The notes under the pieces are model-generated. The model did not search any database and was not told where the DNA came from. It saw only the letters and a program-made list of their open reading frames with translations. A stretch of 64,000 bases of DNA, from assembly GCA_004794785.1 (NCBI GenBank), contig SJOL01010677.1, positions 535,314-599,313 of the forward strand, written 5' to 3'. The position numbers and the translations under genes are program-made. Source of the stretch: Opisthorchis felineus (lineage: Eukaryota > Platyhelminthes > Trematoda > Opisthorchiida > Opisthorchiidae). This document shows positions 36,131 to 47,715 of this stretch, piece after piece. Numbering within the stretch: the first letter of the stretch is position 1; every line of letters starts with the position of its first letter.

Positions 36131-36927
36131 TTCCGACAACCGAGTTTCTAACTTTTTCAACATTCACAACGCCGTCCAGTTACTCGAATTCCCATGAAAA
36201 TGAGAAATGGCTGTCAACACAGCCATTTTAATCAGTGTACAATAAACCAGGAAGTTTACTTGTGCTCGCAACCGGCGGGAGTGTTCTTCTGAAAATCAGG
36301 TAACGTTGCTGCCTTGTCTGATAATTGCACTACGTTGTGGGTACACCTCAAGCTATGAAGATCGCACTCTAAACAATTCATCAACACTGCTATCACTCAA
36401 ACATATAGTCCTGGTAGAAAAATGGCAATTAACATCTCGCACAAACGGTTTCGATAATTTCGTTTAACTTCAGGGTTCATTAACAACATGACTAATTAGA
36501 CATCTATGCGCCGTTTATGCGGCTGCGGCGGACGAAAAGAAAAACAGCAATAAATGGGTGCATGACAGGGGTCCACAGGCTTTTCAGAAGAAGTAATGAG
36601 AAACTACCTCCCACCAGTGATAACCGATTGTGATATCTATCCGTGGCCTCGACCTATCCTTGCTGACGATTGCAAGTAGCTGGATGGGTTCGAGTGCGCG
36701 GAAAAGGCTTGTGGCAAGCACACAACTTTATCAGGAGTTCACCAATAGGTCCAGGACGGTGATCCAGTGGGGTACCAGTGTGGTTCACTAGCTTGTGCAC
36801 CCATTGGCCTAGAAACTAAAACCGTATTCGACTTTACTTACAACAACGGGGTACTTAAGGAATCCTAATATAATCACATTTGGTATAAGCGACACACTAA
36901 GGGTGAAAAGAATCTTAAACTTACATA

Positions 36928-37192
36928 TTTTCAACTGAGATCTCGTCGTCTAAGTGAAGCCAATCTGTTCTGAAAAGCGGAGAAGCAGTGCGCATCTCAC
37001 GAAACTCTAGAGTCATACACTTAAACAGGATTTAGCGCTGCCAATCATTCAGTTAAAGAAATCACATCACCTGGCCAGATATTGACTGGCTTCTCGGGTA
37101 ACGGCTTCTCAGAGGGAGCTTCGATCATCTTGTGAGCTGCTTATAGACTCATAGTAGTATGATTTTGGTAATTTCCAGTTGAGATTTTGTCC
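36928..37192 (+). repeat. Two further copies of the TTTCAACTGAGATTTCGTCC element end
   Basis: TTTTCAACTGAGATCTCGTC at 36928, followed by TAAGTGAAGCCAATCTG, matches the 15.8 kb element for about 40 bp and then decays. A second end, TTTCCAGTTGAGATTTTGTCC, is at 37172-37192 in the same orientation. Right-hand inverted ends were not found. Confidence 0.4.
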
Positions 37193-37625
37193 TGCATCAA
37201 AAGCCCCACGGTAAAATAGCAGTATGTTTATTGTGACGATTTACCTTACACGTTTAGAACAAGTGAAGTGGCCAAGAGACTGCACTCTTTACGTCTTGAC
37301 CATAGTACAGGGGACTGAATTTCAGTTAAGTCCCAGAACAAAGAGGCACAAACGGCTGTATCAAGATAAACTTCGATATCTTCGGGATGGATATAAAGGG
37401 AGCAGGGTAGCACTTTTTACGCACCAGGGTAGACATTTGACGGACACGTAAACAGGCAACCGCACATGCCTGTTATCGCACATTAAAACATTTACGGACA
37501 TAAACCACAGTGACATCACCATAGGATGAAGAATCTTCACAGCTCTTTGCATAAGGGTAGTTCAAGGGGACGAGTGGATTTCTTCGAGAACCAAGAGGCT
37601 CTCCAAGTACTCAAAGTAAGAATTC

Positions 37626-37943
37626 ATGGCGAGTAATTACTGGCGAGCAACCGAGCAACCGCTACAAACGAGTTTGCCAAATGAATGTCAGTGCATTTCG
37701 TACGACAACCTGCGTGGGGTTACGGTGTGCACTTACGGTGTCGCGGTACATCCGGGCGACCGGAGGGCAAATAAACGTGTCATCAACCGTTCTATGACAC
37801 ATTATATGTTGTTGATTTGGAGGACATCGGCACACTTGTCAACGACAATACAATACCACATAGCTAAGATCCAAGAATTGCCCGAAAGCGACGCAGAGAT
37901 GCTTAATAGCTGCTATTCGGCAAAGAATGATAAGTGCCGTTGA
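37626..37943 (+). other. Unidentified 105-codon open frame
   Basis: It opens at ATG 37626 and closes at 37941-37943. The end (IQYHIAKIQELPESDAEML) looks helix-like, but no family is recognised. It may be chance; it lies 3' of the MPHOSPH6-like exon on the opposite strand. Confidence 0.2.
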
Positions 37944-38078
37944 GGAATTGATGCAAACACTATTCAACATACTGGTCCAATCACAAGTCAGTCAGTATGC
38001 GATTCAGCGCAGTAAATATGGTGGTCAGCATTATCGATTTTCAGTTCACGCAAAATATCAAAAGCATGGAACACTTAC

Positions 38079-38526
38079 GGAAAGTGAGCCTCAGACCTCG
38101 CTTACGATTGGCTTTTGGTTCTGAGAGGGGCTGAAACCGGTTACCAGTAATCGGAAGATCGCGATTCTTCCGCAATGAGGTTGCCGGACTTGATGGAACT
38201 TCACTAACAAGCAGAGAGGGCGCGACTGTGTTTTGTGTGGTGTTGAAACCCCCGTAGCTTTGTCTGAATCCAGCAGGTACGCCATATATTTCAAACAAAC
38301 TTTTGTCATGCGTTACTTTCGGCCTGAACCTCAGAATAGCAGCCATCTTGCCCAGGTGATCTTTAACAAGAGGAGGGAGGTTAAAAGGATACTCTTCTGG
38401 ATTCGGAAGCAAGTCAGACTGTTGTTTAGGGGTAGCTTTTTCCTTTTCCACCAGGGTTCGGCGCATAAAATTCATCTGAAGAAGATTCTTCGATATACCT
38501 AGCTCTGTGACATCCGTTTTTTGCAT
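38079..38526 (-). CDS. MPHOSPH6: MPHOSPH6-like exosome cofactor, first coding exon
   Basis: Minus-strand exon from ATG (38526-38524) to a GTAAGT donor just below 38079: 149 codons plus one base. GISKNLLQMNFMRRTLVEKE matches the N-terminal signature of M-phase phosphoprotein 6 (LSKNLLRMKFMQRGLDSE), a small RNA-binding nuclear protein linked to the exosome and MTR4 in 5.8S rRNA 3'-end maturation. FRQSYGGFN corresponds to the later FRGFNP motif. Between them is an acidic/Pro segment (NPEEYPFNLP), as in the family. The end is basic (KANRKRGLRLTFR). The ATG was chosen because the signature follows it by 10 residues; the frame is open 14 codons further upstream. The remaining 3' exon(s) at lower coordinates were not located. 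Confidence 0.72.
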
Positions 38527-39119
38527 GTTGGATTCGCTTCGCAGAAAACTGCTGGAATTCGGACGCAAGGACTACAATTGTACTGGAACAATGACGAAAA
38601 GAAATGTAGGGTCATCACAAGGAAAATGATGTGCGACAAATATACTCATAGAAACCGGGTTCGCAACCAGCTGATGTGGTTATATAAATCAAACTGCTTA
38701 TGAGTATCATATTGATAAATGGTGCCTTAAAAATCTCCCAAAAATCGGCTTGATGAACCGCTTCTGTTAGGCCATTTAAAAACCACAGACAGAGTTATAG
38801 AAAAGACGATAAGTAATCGCCTTAGCTCTTTTCATCGGCCGCGACCCAAGAGAACAACACTCCGTATCCGATGCGCCATGTCAGCTGTTCCGTTTTATCT
38901 TGCAATGAACCACCCGCCTAAATACTGACCCAATATGTTCAGCATACCGCTTTCCCGTCCGAAGCTCCATTTCGATTTTTGGTGACCTCAAAGAGTAGGG
39001 CCAACTGCATCCCTCAACCTCTTATTTGAAATGCGCAACTCATAGTATCCAGAGGTGTTGGAGTGTAGGTACGAGTCCTCACTGATGATTCATTCTCATC
39101 ACATTACCCACTTAGTGTT

Positions 39120-39719
39120 ATGATATCAGTATTATTGTTGTATTGTTGTACGGCTGCGAAACACGGCATCTGCGGACAGATGATGTGAGGCATCTTGAGG
39201 TTTTTGACCACCCATGCCTCAGAAGCGTTGCTGGTTTTAGATGGCGTTAACGGATTAGTGACGAGGTAATCAGAAAACGGGTATCTGGTTGTACATCAGG
39301 CACTTCAATTGCGGAAAACATCCAGTACCATCAACTTCAGTGGCTCGGTCATGTGCTACGCATGCCGAAACACCGTCTACCGAGACGAGTGTTGTTCTCC
39401 GTGCCTCCTTCAGAATGGCGCAAACCGCGAGGTGCACAACCTATGACTTGACAGAAGGGTGTGGAAGAGAAAAGTTTGGGTATTGTTGGTGTTTTACGCC
39501 TTCCAGGGTGCAGTGCCCGTGACCCTTCCTGCGCTCGGCTGAAGACATTGCAAGAAATGGCGACTGATCGATGTCAGTGACGTTCGTGCTGCCAGTTTCC
39601 TACCAGATTATCTGATTGAGCGCTTGGAGGTGTAGGCCCATCAGAATGCTTGACATGCGCCAGCACCCACTCTTTTTCTCTTCTTTTCACTCTAAGGCTT
39701 TAAATATAATCAGATAAAC
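39120..39719 (+). mobile_element. RTE-type retrotransposon, 3' fragment (RT C-terminus and 3' UTR)
   Basis: A frame with stops reads LYGCETRHLRTDDVRHLEVF, later QLQWLGHVLRMPKHRLPRR, VLFSVPPSEWRKPRGAQPMT, then CQ*RSCCQFPTRLSD. This is the C-terminal region of an RTE/'craniofacial development protein 2-like' element abundant in flatworms. The 3' UTR contains GGCTTTAAATATAATCAGAT. It is interrupted by a SINE at 39733 and resumes at 39932. Stops and frameshifts make it inactive. Confidence 0.8.
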
Positions 39720-39732
39720 TTTGTGGTTGTAC

Positions 39733-39918
39733 GAGATGGCGAGATGGCTCAGTGGTTAGAGCGCGAATTTACTGACCGGAAGGTCCGTGGTTCGAACCCG
39801 ACCTCTGCCTCTCGACTTCCCCTGTCTAGGCTTGGGCAACCTGGCAGTATCCCAGCCCGCGTGCTTCCTTCGGGTGGCATGGCAGCTAGGTACCGAAAGG
39901 GTGCTACAGCTGAACGAT
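39733..39918 (+). repeat. SINE copy 4 with 13-bp target-site duplication
   Basis: The head GATGGCTCAGTGGTTAGAGC...GGTTCGAACCC is a clear tRNA-derived promoter with A and B boxes. The body is TGTCTAGGCTTGGGCAACCTGG and the end GGTACCGAAAGGGTGCTACAGCTGAACG. Perfect direct repeats TTTGTGGTTGTAC flank it at 39720-39732 and 39919-39931. The host is the 3' UTR of the RTE fragment. Confidence 0.9.
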
Positions 39919-39931
39919 TTTGTGGTTGTAC

Positions 39932-40016
39932 AGCAGTGAAGCATCAGTGTCAACACTGATGTTGCTGTCTCTGATGATGATGACGATGATGGTGACGATG
40001 ATGATGATATCAGCTT
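39932..40016 (+). mobile_element. RTE 3' end and (GAT)n tail, continued after the SINE
   Basis: AGCAGTGAAGCATCAGTGTCAACACTGATGTTGCTG is followed by GAT-rich repeats to about 40016. The same sequence (minus strand, without SINE) occurs near 54140-54200 and a variant near 54775-54845. This defines the RTE 3' terminus and its trinucleotide tail. Confidence 0.75.
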
Positions 40017-41690
40017 TGCATATTTTTTTCATTTCAGAATATGGCGGTTAAAGCCCCATTGCCGCGTCTTCAGTCTTCACACCCTCAACCACGAAACAAA
40101 ACTACAACTCTCCTATTGTAACGCGTAATCGCCGGCACCAGCGTAGTTAAAAATACGTGCATATTTATTACGGATTGTTAGTTGTCATTACACTGTTAAA
40201 AACACCCTGGTAGTGGGAGAAGGACTCTGCCCCGATTCCACTTATGTCGACGGGCTTTAGCGTTTTTCTCTCCCTTTTCTTTGTCCGGATAGGCTGCAGA
40301 CGGTGAGCACCTTTCGTCTATTCTCCAGTTTTCGATCACTAATTTGATCATGGTTCCTTATTCATGTCATTCGAACCTCAAAATCTTCACGACTATGCCA
40401 CACCACTAGTCAAAGCACGGCTGACAATCCTCAAAAAACATTCAACAGAAACGGTTGTAGAGACCGATCTGCTTGTATTATACAAGCGATGTTTACCAGC
40501 AACTCAACGGTAATAAGTTCCTTCAGATGGTTTGCATGCCGTTGATCTACACTCTACACACCCAATAGTTCAACGTCCTATGAATCGCGGATAGACTTCT
40601 TGTACTGAACTTCTCACGTACCTCCATTCACGTGCTCCATCTACACACCTCCCAAGAAGGTCGAATGACAATAGTCCTCAGAGATCTACAACCGATCCTG
40701 TCTTTCTTCTTCGGAACCATAGTAATCTTTGTTGGCCGCATGAAAACCCTAACTACTTATTTCGCAACATTAGTCGAACAAGTCTGTCCCTATAGATTAC
40801 GCAACGGATAATCTTGAAAAATCTCTCTGATACTATCACTAACGTAACATTGCTGAAGCTAAATGACTGACTATATCCAGTTCGGTATCCCTGATTGATA
40901 CACGCACTCACTGGGCATGAATCTGAACATGCGCACGAACACATTTTATTGTTTGGCGGGGATAATAAGGCCATAACTATACAAAACATTATGTTCGCTT
41001 TCGCAAATCCGTTTACTACATTGTCATACGGTTCACTGCTGTGTTTTGCAGCTCTCGCGTCTCCAGTTCAGAATTACAAAGCAACTCGCCAGCCTCGAGG
41101 TCTTCTAACTCATGCTAGAAGTTCCAGTCCCACCAGAAGATTGAGAGCAAGAGTATTGACCTAGAACTACCACGAATTCTGGTTGCTTAGTTGTTGGGGA
41201 TATCAATATCCCCAAAAACTCTACCTTTGTGTGTGCTAACGAACTTCCGGCATTTTCAGGGTCAAACTATGGATATATATACATACATTGTCATTTTCCC
41301 CTTATCGCCTGGTAATCGCCTGTTGTTCGGATCACTAAAGTTGTGTCCAAGGTTTTCGTCTTCTTACTAGGAGTCGGGATCAGGCAACATACCTGGGGAC
41401 AGAGTATCGTCACAGTCCGCGCATATTATTGTTTGCTCGCTGCGTGGTCGGAAAATAACATTAGATGACTCAATATGGGGTTGGCGCCCTGGAGAAGGCT
41501 TTTCCAGGAAGGTCGGATCTCAAGGAGGCCCAAATCTCCCACATGCGGTAGGCGTTAAAGGCTTCCGCCGATTCCGACATGATAATCTCACCGAGAGACT
41601 GTCCTATAGACGGGAGATAACACCGTTTATACAAAGAAGGAACAGTGCAGAAAAGAGCACAGCGCACTTGGGGAATCCCAACGCTGAGTG
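40017..41690. other. Stretch with no supported gene
   Basis: Short open frames only. I saw no recognisable protein family, RNA gene or member of the window's repeat families. Confidence 0.4.
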
Positions 41691-42128
41691 ATTTTGGTTG
41701 ATATGGTCATTTTTTCGTTCCTTGAGTTTGGAAATTTTAGGTGGGTGGACCCACCAGATCCGGAGATTTGGGTCTGTGGGGAACAGAACAGAATTCTGAC
41801 CGACATCTGTCACCCGAGCTGCACTGATCCTGCGGGATCTACTGACTGGAACTCAGTTCCTAAAGGTTCAGCCATGCCAGGAAGGCCAACGGGGAACAGC
41901 ACGACGAAGAACAGAACAGGAATCGTATTACGAGGCGGTCTGCATAGATGTGCAGATGCGATAGATGTGGGTTCGATAAGGAGTTTCGCTCAGGTGGCCA
42001 GCATGTCCAGATTTATGCCAGCAGTGATACTGCCTTCCTTCGAGGAGGGACGGGTTAGAAAACGTCGGTCCTGAAAACTGCACATTCAGATCACCCAGAA
42101 TAACAGCGACCACCGGCGCATTACTCAT
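41688..42128. other. Open frames of unknown origin
   Basis: A 128-codon + frame (41688-42074) and a 66-codon minus frame (41928-42128) overlap. The minus frame begins with VVAVILGDLNVQFSG, which resembles the GDLN/GDFN strand of an apurinic-like endonuclease, so a decayed retroelement in minus orientation is possible. This is weak. Confidence 0.2.
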
Positions 42129-42178
42129 TGAGGTCGAAATACTTCTAAAACCTGAGTCTGTGGCTGTTCAAAAGGTAC

Positions 42179-42200
42179 CTAATGCGCGCAGGCGCATTAG
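42179..42200. repeat. 9-bp stem, 4-nt loop hairpin
   Basis: CTAATGCGC and GCGCATTAG are perfect complements around GCAG. It lies just before the 5' end of the RTE fragment at 42.2 kb. Function unknown. Confidence 0.6.
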
Positions 42201-42239
42201 GAGTCAGAGTCATACCTTACCGCCTACACCTTCAGGCCA

Positions 42240-43790
42240 GGCCAGCCTCCTGCAGCCAAAAGGGCCAGACTGTTGAGTTACTGAATCCGCGGAAAGGTGG
42301 CTCAAGGAAACCCTACTAACCGCTGTCCCACGCTTCACACTTTTGAGTCAGAGGGTAGGGGAAGGGTCCCCGAACAAAAACCTACATCCTCTCACTGCAT
42401 TGTGGGTCACACTTTTGAGTCAAACGCTCAAGTTTGGGTACCTCAACCAAAGCCACTTCTTCGACCTGGGCAACCGGGAAGTATAATTCGCCACATGTCT
42501 TGTTCTAAGACTCCTCCCCACACGTCCCACACAAGTCATTCTGACTCACTTAGCTGTCAATCACCTAACCATTGCTCCGTATCTAAGTTTTTGCTAGTAG
42601 AATGAATCAAAACAAACCCTTATTAGATTCAAGGGATCTGTTCTACATTGAGGCTTTCAACGTCCGTACTCTGCACCAAAAAGGCTAACAGACAACTTTT
42701 GCTCAGACCATGTTCTCTCCTTCGATCGATGTAGGTTGCGTTTCCGAAACATGTGTACAAGACCCCAGTTCGGTCATATATCTCAAACACCTCAGGAAGA
42801 ATCCGGAATCTTCGCGCTTTGCTCTTCGGATGTCTGGTGATACTGGTGCAATGGCTGGTGGTATCTAAGGCGTAAGAGTTGTACTTAGCCCCAGGGTCAA
42901 AGGCGCATTACTGGACTGGATTCCAGTAAACAGTCGTCTCTGAGCGGTCCAATCAAGATTAATGCATCTCGACGTGGTAAACGATGCTTGTTGTGCTAGC
43001 ACACGCTCCGACAGACGGCAGCTCTGAGGTTGAGAAAGACAGATTCCATCGAGGTTTGTCACGGTTACTCCGGTCAGCGAGAAGTACATATATCGTGCTT
43101 CTGGCAGCTGACATGAATGCTCAGGTTAGTCCACTATGTTCTGATGAAGCCCATCGTGACGACCGATTCAGGGTTCACACTCGCCGCACAGATAATAGTA
43201 GTAGTACGTTCAGCTGTAACACCCTTTCGGTGCCTAGCTGCCACGCCACCCGGAGGAAGCACGAGGGCTGGGATACTGCCAGGTTGCCCAAGCCTAGACA
43301 GGAGAAGTCGAAAGATAGAGGTCGGGTTCGAACCACGAACCTTCCGGTCGCGCTCTAACCACTTGAGCCAAAAGATAATGGGAAACAACTTCTCCATTTG
43401 TGCGCTGAACATAATTTATTTCTAGCAAGCAGGAACTTTTAGCACAAGCGCTCACAACGTGTGACTTGAAGGTCACCAAGTGCGAACCAGCCGTGGACTC
43501 ATTTGGGTCGCGTGGCAATCAGTTCCTGGTGGAGAGCCTCGATACAAGATTGTCATTCTTTTTGAGGTACACCACACGACTCCAATAACGGGGTTGTGAG
43601 GACACGCATATCTATTCACTTTACCTCTGGAACATGCCAAATAATGCGAAGATATTCAGCTCACCATCTGAAAAGCTACTCTGTAGCTCAACACTATTGA
43701 GTTGAGTTGGTTGAGCAACCTAGAACTCGATGAAGGCAATGGCAATTTTGCGTTACAAAGAGAATGTGCTTTACCATCATGTGACGGTCT
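42240..43790 (+). mobile_element. RTE-type retrotransposon, 5' UTR and endonuclease fragment
   Basis: After a 5' UTR with CACTTTTGAGTCAxA repeats, frames read EAFNVRTLHQKG (42650 on), CVSETCVQDPSS, LDWIPVNSRLCAVRL, then AHAPTDGSSEVEKDRFHRGL and [10 protein letters not shown]: the N-terminal part and catalytic strand region of the RTE AP-like endonuclease. After a SINE insertion at 43200 the same frame family continues ([30 protein letters not shown]). Stops and shifts throughout; pseudogene. Confidence 0.75.
43197..43372 (-). repeat. SINE copy 5, minus, inserted in the RTE endonuclease
   Basis: The family body runs from CGTTCAGCTGTAACACCC (43207) to CACTTGAGCC (43370). The short AGT trinucleotide tail is at 43197-43206. 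Flanking AGATAAT at 43190-43196 and 43373-43379 is the likely target-site duplication. Coding homology of the host resumes right after it. Confidence 0.85.
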
Positions 43791-43920
43791 GTGTGCCTTC
43801 GCGACCTATTGAGCTATACTGGGGTGTCTGCGTGACACTCGGTCTCCCATAACAGGTTGGTCAATGGTTAGAGGTCTCCTGGACCTCCGGGTTGGGGGTT
43901 GAAACATGTGACGACTTGTT
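43780..43920. repeat. Decayed tRNA-like segments
   Basis: Minus strand 43790-43830 reads CAGTATAGCTCAATAGGTCG. Plus strand 43855-43915 reads GGTTGGTCAATGGTTAGAGG and then GGGGGTTGAAAC, resembling A and B boxes. Neither folds into a full cloverleaf by eye. Confidence 0.3.
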
Positions 43921-44011
43921 CTATAAAAACGGTAATGCACCTGCATTTCCCGCCAAACAACGCTGCCTTGAGGTCAGGCTTTTGAGCCAAAGGCTTTGGT
44001 CGAGGACCCTA

Positions 44012-44209
44012 TACGTCCTCCTGGGGCAAGATGGCTTAGTGGTTAGAGCGCGAATTTACTGACCGGAAGGTTCGTGGTTCGAACCCGACCTCCGCCTCGA
44101 CTTCCTCTGTCTAGGCTTGGGCAACCTGGCAGTATCTCAGCCCTCGTGCTTCCTTCGGGTGGCATGGCAGCTAGGCACCGAAAGGGTGTCACAGGTGTTA
44201 CGTCCTCCT
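44012..44209 (+). repeat. SINE copy 6 with 11-bp target-site duplication
   Basis: TACGTCCTCCT occurs at 44012-44022 and 44199-44209. Between them is a near-consensus SINE: GGCAAGATGGCTTAGTGGTT head, GGTTCGAACCCGACC B-box, TGTCTAGGCTTGGGCAACC body, GGCACCGAAAGGGTGTCACAGG end. It sits in what looks like the 5' UTR of the large RTE copy. Confidence 0.88.
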
Positions 44210-47200
44210 ATCTAGGTCTGGGCGCCCTGGTAGTATCTTAGCCCACGTGCATCAATGAACTGCACGGTTACAAAAAAACTCATGCCACGTCGGCCGTTGC
44301 GTGATGTCATCCGCCGGGTCACCTTACTTGATGCATACGGCAGGGTGGGTAGGCGAAAACAGGCTACTGGTGACGCCCCCTTCTTTCTCTTCCACATACT
44401 TTTTCTTTCCCCTACCTCCACCCAATAAACAACTCTCTCCCTGTAGTCCCAGCATTTAGCAATGATGACTCCGTTCATCCTGCATTGGTTTTACAGGCAA
44501 CATCTGCGCGTCATCCGGCGCTGACATCCTCAGGCATGTCGAAATCAATCTTCAGGCCCCGACGCCCAGTCTGTCTGGCTGCATTCAATGTCCGCACTCT
44601 GAGGGGGGCAGGACAACAAACTGCTTTTGCTCTCACCCTGAACTCGTTTGATATGGACACGTGCTGCGTACCAGAAACAAGAATTCATGATGCAAGCACA
44701 GCGGCTGAGCTAACTGCTCCATTACTCTCCACTCGTTTCAGGCTGCGCACCTCTGGCGATCCAGAGGCTGCTGCGGCAGGACATGCAGGGGTTCAGATCA
44801 CCCTACGTCACCGGGCGGAAGAAACCCTGCTCGACTGGATACCCGTGCGGTCCGTATGGCAACGTTCGTGAAGGAGCATCATTAGCCGGAATTTAATCGA
44901 TGTCTGTTTGTCGTGTCTGCTTACGTGTCTGCAACTGACTGTAGCACCGAAACCACTAAAGACAAGTTTAATGATGCCTTGAATGCCCCTTTGCAGTGAT
45001 CCACAACCTGAGATGCCGTAGTGGTTGCCAGAGATCTGAATGCACAAGTGGGCAGGCTCAGCGTACCTGAGACTCAATTAGGTGGCCCGAATCGATCGGA
45101 CTCGGTCCGTACGGACAGTGGCGAAGGAGTGTTTCAGGTATGTGCACGCAGCAGACTGTTTTTATGCAGTATTAGCTCCCGAAATAACCGAAGTCGTCTG
45201 GCCACATGGTGTCCTCCAACGGCGTGCCGACTACGAACTCAAAATGGCCACATTGCCACCAGTTGCCGATGGCGCGGATTAACAACCGACTCCCACTCGG
45301 TTGGGAAGACATTTGCGGATTACGACCACGCACTCGTATGCAGTCGTTTCTCCTTTCGTTTTCCAGGACTACGTAAGGTGCGGAAAAATGGCCTGGCAAC
45401 TGAAAGACTGGCAGATCAGGATGTTAGACGAATTTACCGGAATCGTCTTCTAGAGTCTTTTCCAAATGCTCCACCATCAGGTGTGAATTCTTACCGGGAC
45501 GTGATCTCAACCTCTTTGCACAGTGCTGGGAGTTTTGCTTGTGGCACGACACTGCCAGGCCTACTCAAGCACTGGATATCAGGCCGAACAGGGGCACTGC
45601 TTAAATCTCGGATTAATGTCCCAGTCGATCCCGAACATAACTCGACGCGACGAATTATCAGACCTCAAGTGGAAATGAGAGTGCGAACCAACCATGAAGC
45701 CTGGTGGACACTGAAAGCCAAGGAAATGGAAGAGGCCCAGAAAGCTGGTAATGCCCGAAGATTATTCCAGCTGATCCGCGCGACCGGTCCCCGAAACCAT
45801 CAAGGATAAGAAGGGAGTGACCATCTTGAATAAAGAAGAATGCCTCGACCGTTGGTCCCAAGACTTCGAACAACAGCTATCGCGGCCACCAGCTGCCACC
45901 CATCTGAAGCCCACAGTTGACGTATAACCCTGAACGGTGAACGTGGAACCCCCAACGGCCTCGGAGGTTTATGACTGCATAGGTTCTCTCAAGCGCCACC
46001 GAGCTTCTGGTTCGGATGAACAACCACCCACATTTTTCAAAGACGGGTGTGAAATACTCAGTCAGCGCTTGTCTGACTTATTTGTCTGCATTTGGGAAAA
46101 GGAAACTGTCCCTGATGACTGGGGAGAGTCGGTGTTAGCGCGTAGTGAGTGTGGTAGCCAAAGGGGTATCGGCTTAACCTCGGTTGTAACGAGACTGCTG
46201 CCGTCACTTGTGCTTCGTCGCCCTATGGTTGCCCATGAAACACTGACCTGAGAGCAACAAGCGGAGTTCCGGAGTGGTAGACGTTGCGTTGACACACTCC
46301 GCCAGGTGCTAGAACAACGCCATGTGTACAAACAACGCGTCATTTTAGTACTCCTAGATATCCAAGGCAAACTCGACTCGTTGCGTTTCCCTTGACGTTC
46401 GTGCCCATAGAAAAGTTCGCCGAAAGCTTGTGAACATAATGCGTTTTTTGTATTCTCAGGCTTCCGGGAGTGTGAGAGTATACGGAAAGCTCTCCAAAAG
46501 CTTCCGTACACAAAGCGGTGTCTGTCAGGGGTACCCAATCTCTTCAATTCTATTTAATTTCGTGATCGACGAGATAATGAGACGAACGCTGGAAGGTCTT
46601 CAAAACCCCGGTGTTCAAATAGCCTCTGACAGAAACCTTGTCGATCTGGAATATGCAGACGACGTCGTTCTCGTCCTCGAAGAGAACTGACTAAAGTCAT
46701 CCGTCCTTCGGGATGCACTTTGCACCCACAAAGTGTAAGGTCATGCTCCTGGACATGCAGTCACTGAACACGCCATTTACAATCCAGGGAAGGGCACTGG
46801 AAGTTGTGGAGCGTTTTACGTACCTTGGAAGTTGTATTATTTCTGAGTGCAGTGTGACAGATGGGGTCAATGAACGAACCTGCAAGGCTCGGGTCGCGTT
46901 TATTAACTTGGGGCAGCTATGGTGTCAAAGTGGCATATCCCTGAATCTCAAATGACGTGCGTATCAGGCTACACTGCGGGCTGTTGTGTTGTATGGCTGA
47001 GACTTGGTCTGTTCGAGCAGCTGAACAGAGTCGTTTTCAGGTATTCGACAATCGTTCCCTCAGGACCATAGATCGTGTAGGTTGGTGTCGGCGTATCCGT
47101 AACGAGGCAACTGGAAAGCGAATCTTCGGTAGTGCAACAGGAACTTCCATTGAAGAATGTGTCCAGTGCCAGAAGCTGCGTTAGTTAGGACATTTATTGC

Positions 47201-47461
47201 GTATGCCGAACCATTTGCCGAAGAGAATACTGTTTTCCGTGCCCAATTTAGAGTGGCGGAAGCAGAGAGGTGGCCAACCCTTGATCTGGCAGAGGGGTAT
47301 GAAAGAGACTACGAAACGCTTGGGTGCTGTCGGTGCTTCGGCTTCCAGGATAGGGGCTGCGTGATCCCCACTGTGCCCGGTTGGAGGCGCTGCAAGATAC
47401 CGATGTCAATGGGCGTTCGTGTTGTTAGTTTCTATCCCGATTGCCTGAATGAGTGTTTGGT

Positions 47462-47489
47462 GATGTAGGCACCTCGAGGTGCCTACATC
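47462..47489. repeat. 28-bp perfect palindrome after the RTE stop
   Basis: GATGTAGGCACCTC is followed directly by its exact reverse complement. The TAG within the left half is the RTE stop position. Related RTE copies in this window do not show the palindrome. Confidence 0.8.
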
Positions 47490-47617
47490 CGATCGGAATG
47501 ATTGTAGTAAGGTAGTACCAAGTCCCTTACCTGTCCACCTTTATTGTTTTTCTTACAATAAATAAATCACGGTTGTATGGCAGCAAAGCATCAGCTGGAA
47601 CACTGATATCATGCTGC

Positions 47618-47715
47618 AATAAAAAGCTGTAATACACGTTCTGCGCCTAGCTGCCATGCCACCCAAAGGGAGAACGAGGACTGGGATACTGTCAGGCTGC
47701 CCAAGCCTAGACAGG
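47618..47715 (-). repeat. SINE copy 7, 5'-truncated, in RTE 3' UTR
   Basis: Only the body and 3' end are present (AGCTGTAATACACGTTCTGCGCC to AAGCCTAGACAGGG in + orientation). Imperfect direct repeats GATATCATGCTGC (47605-47617) and GATATAATGCTGC (47716-47728) flank it. The RTE tail (CATGATGATGATGATG) resumes afterwards. Confidence 0.75.

Noticed and set aside
39733..39810. Functional tRNA gene at the SINE head
   Set aside because: The same head recurs in several copies with the SINE body attached and target-site duplications.
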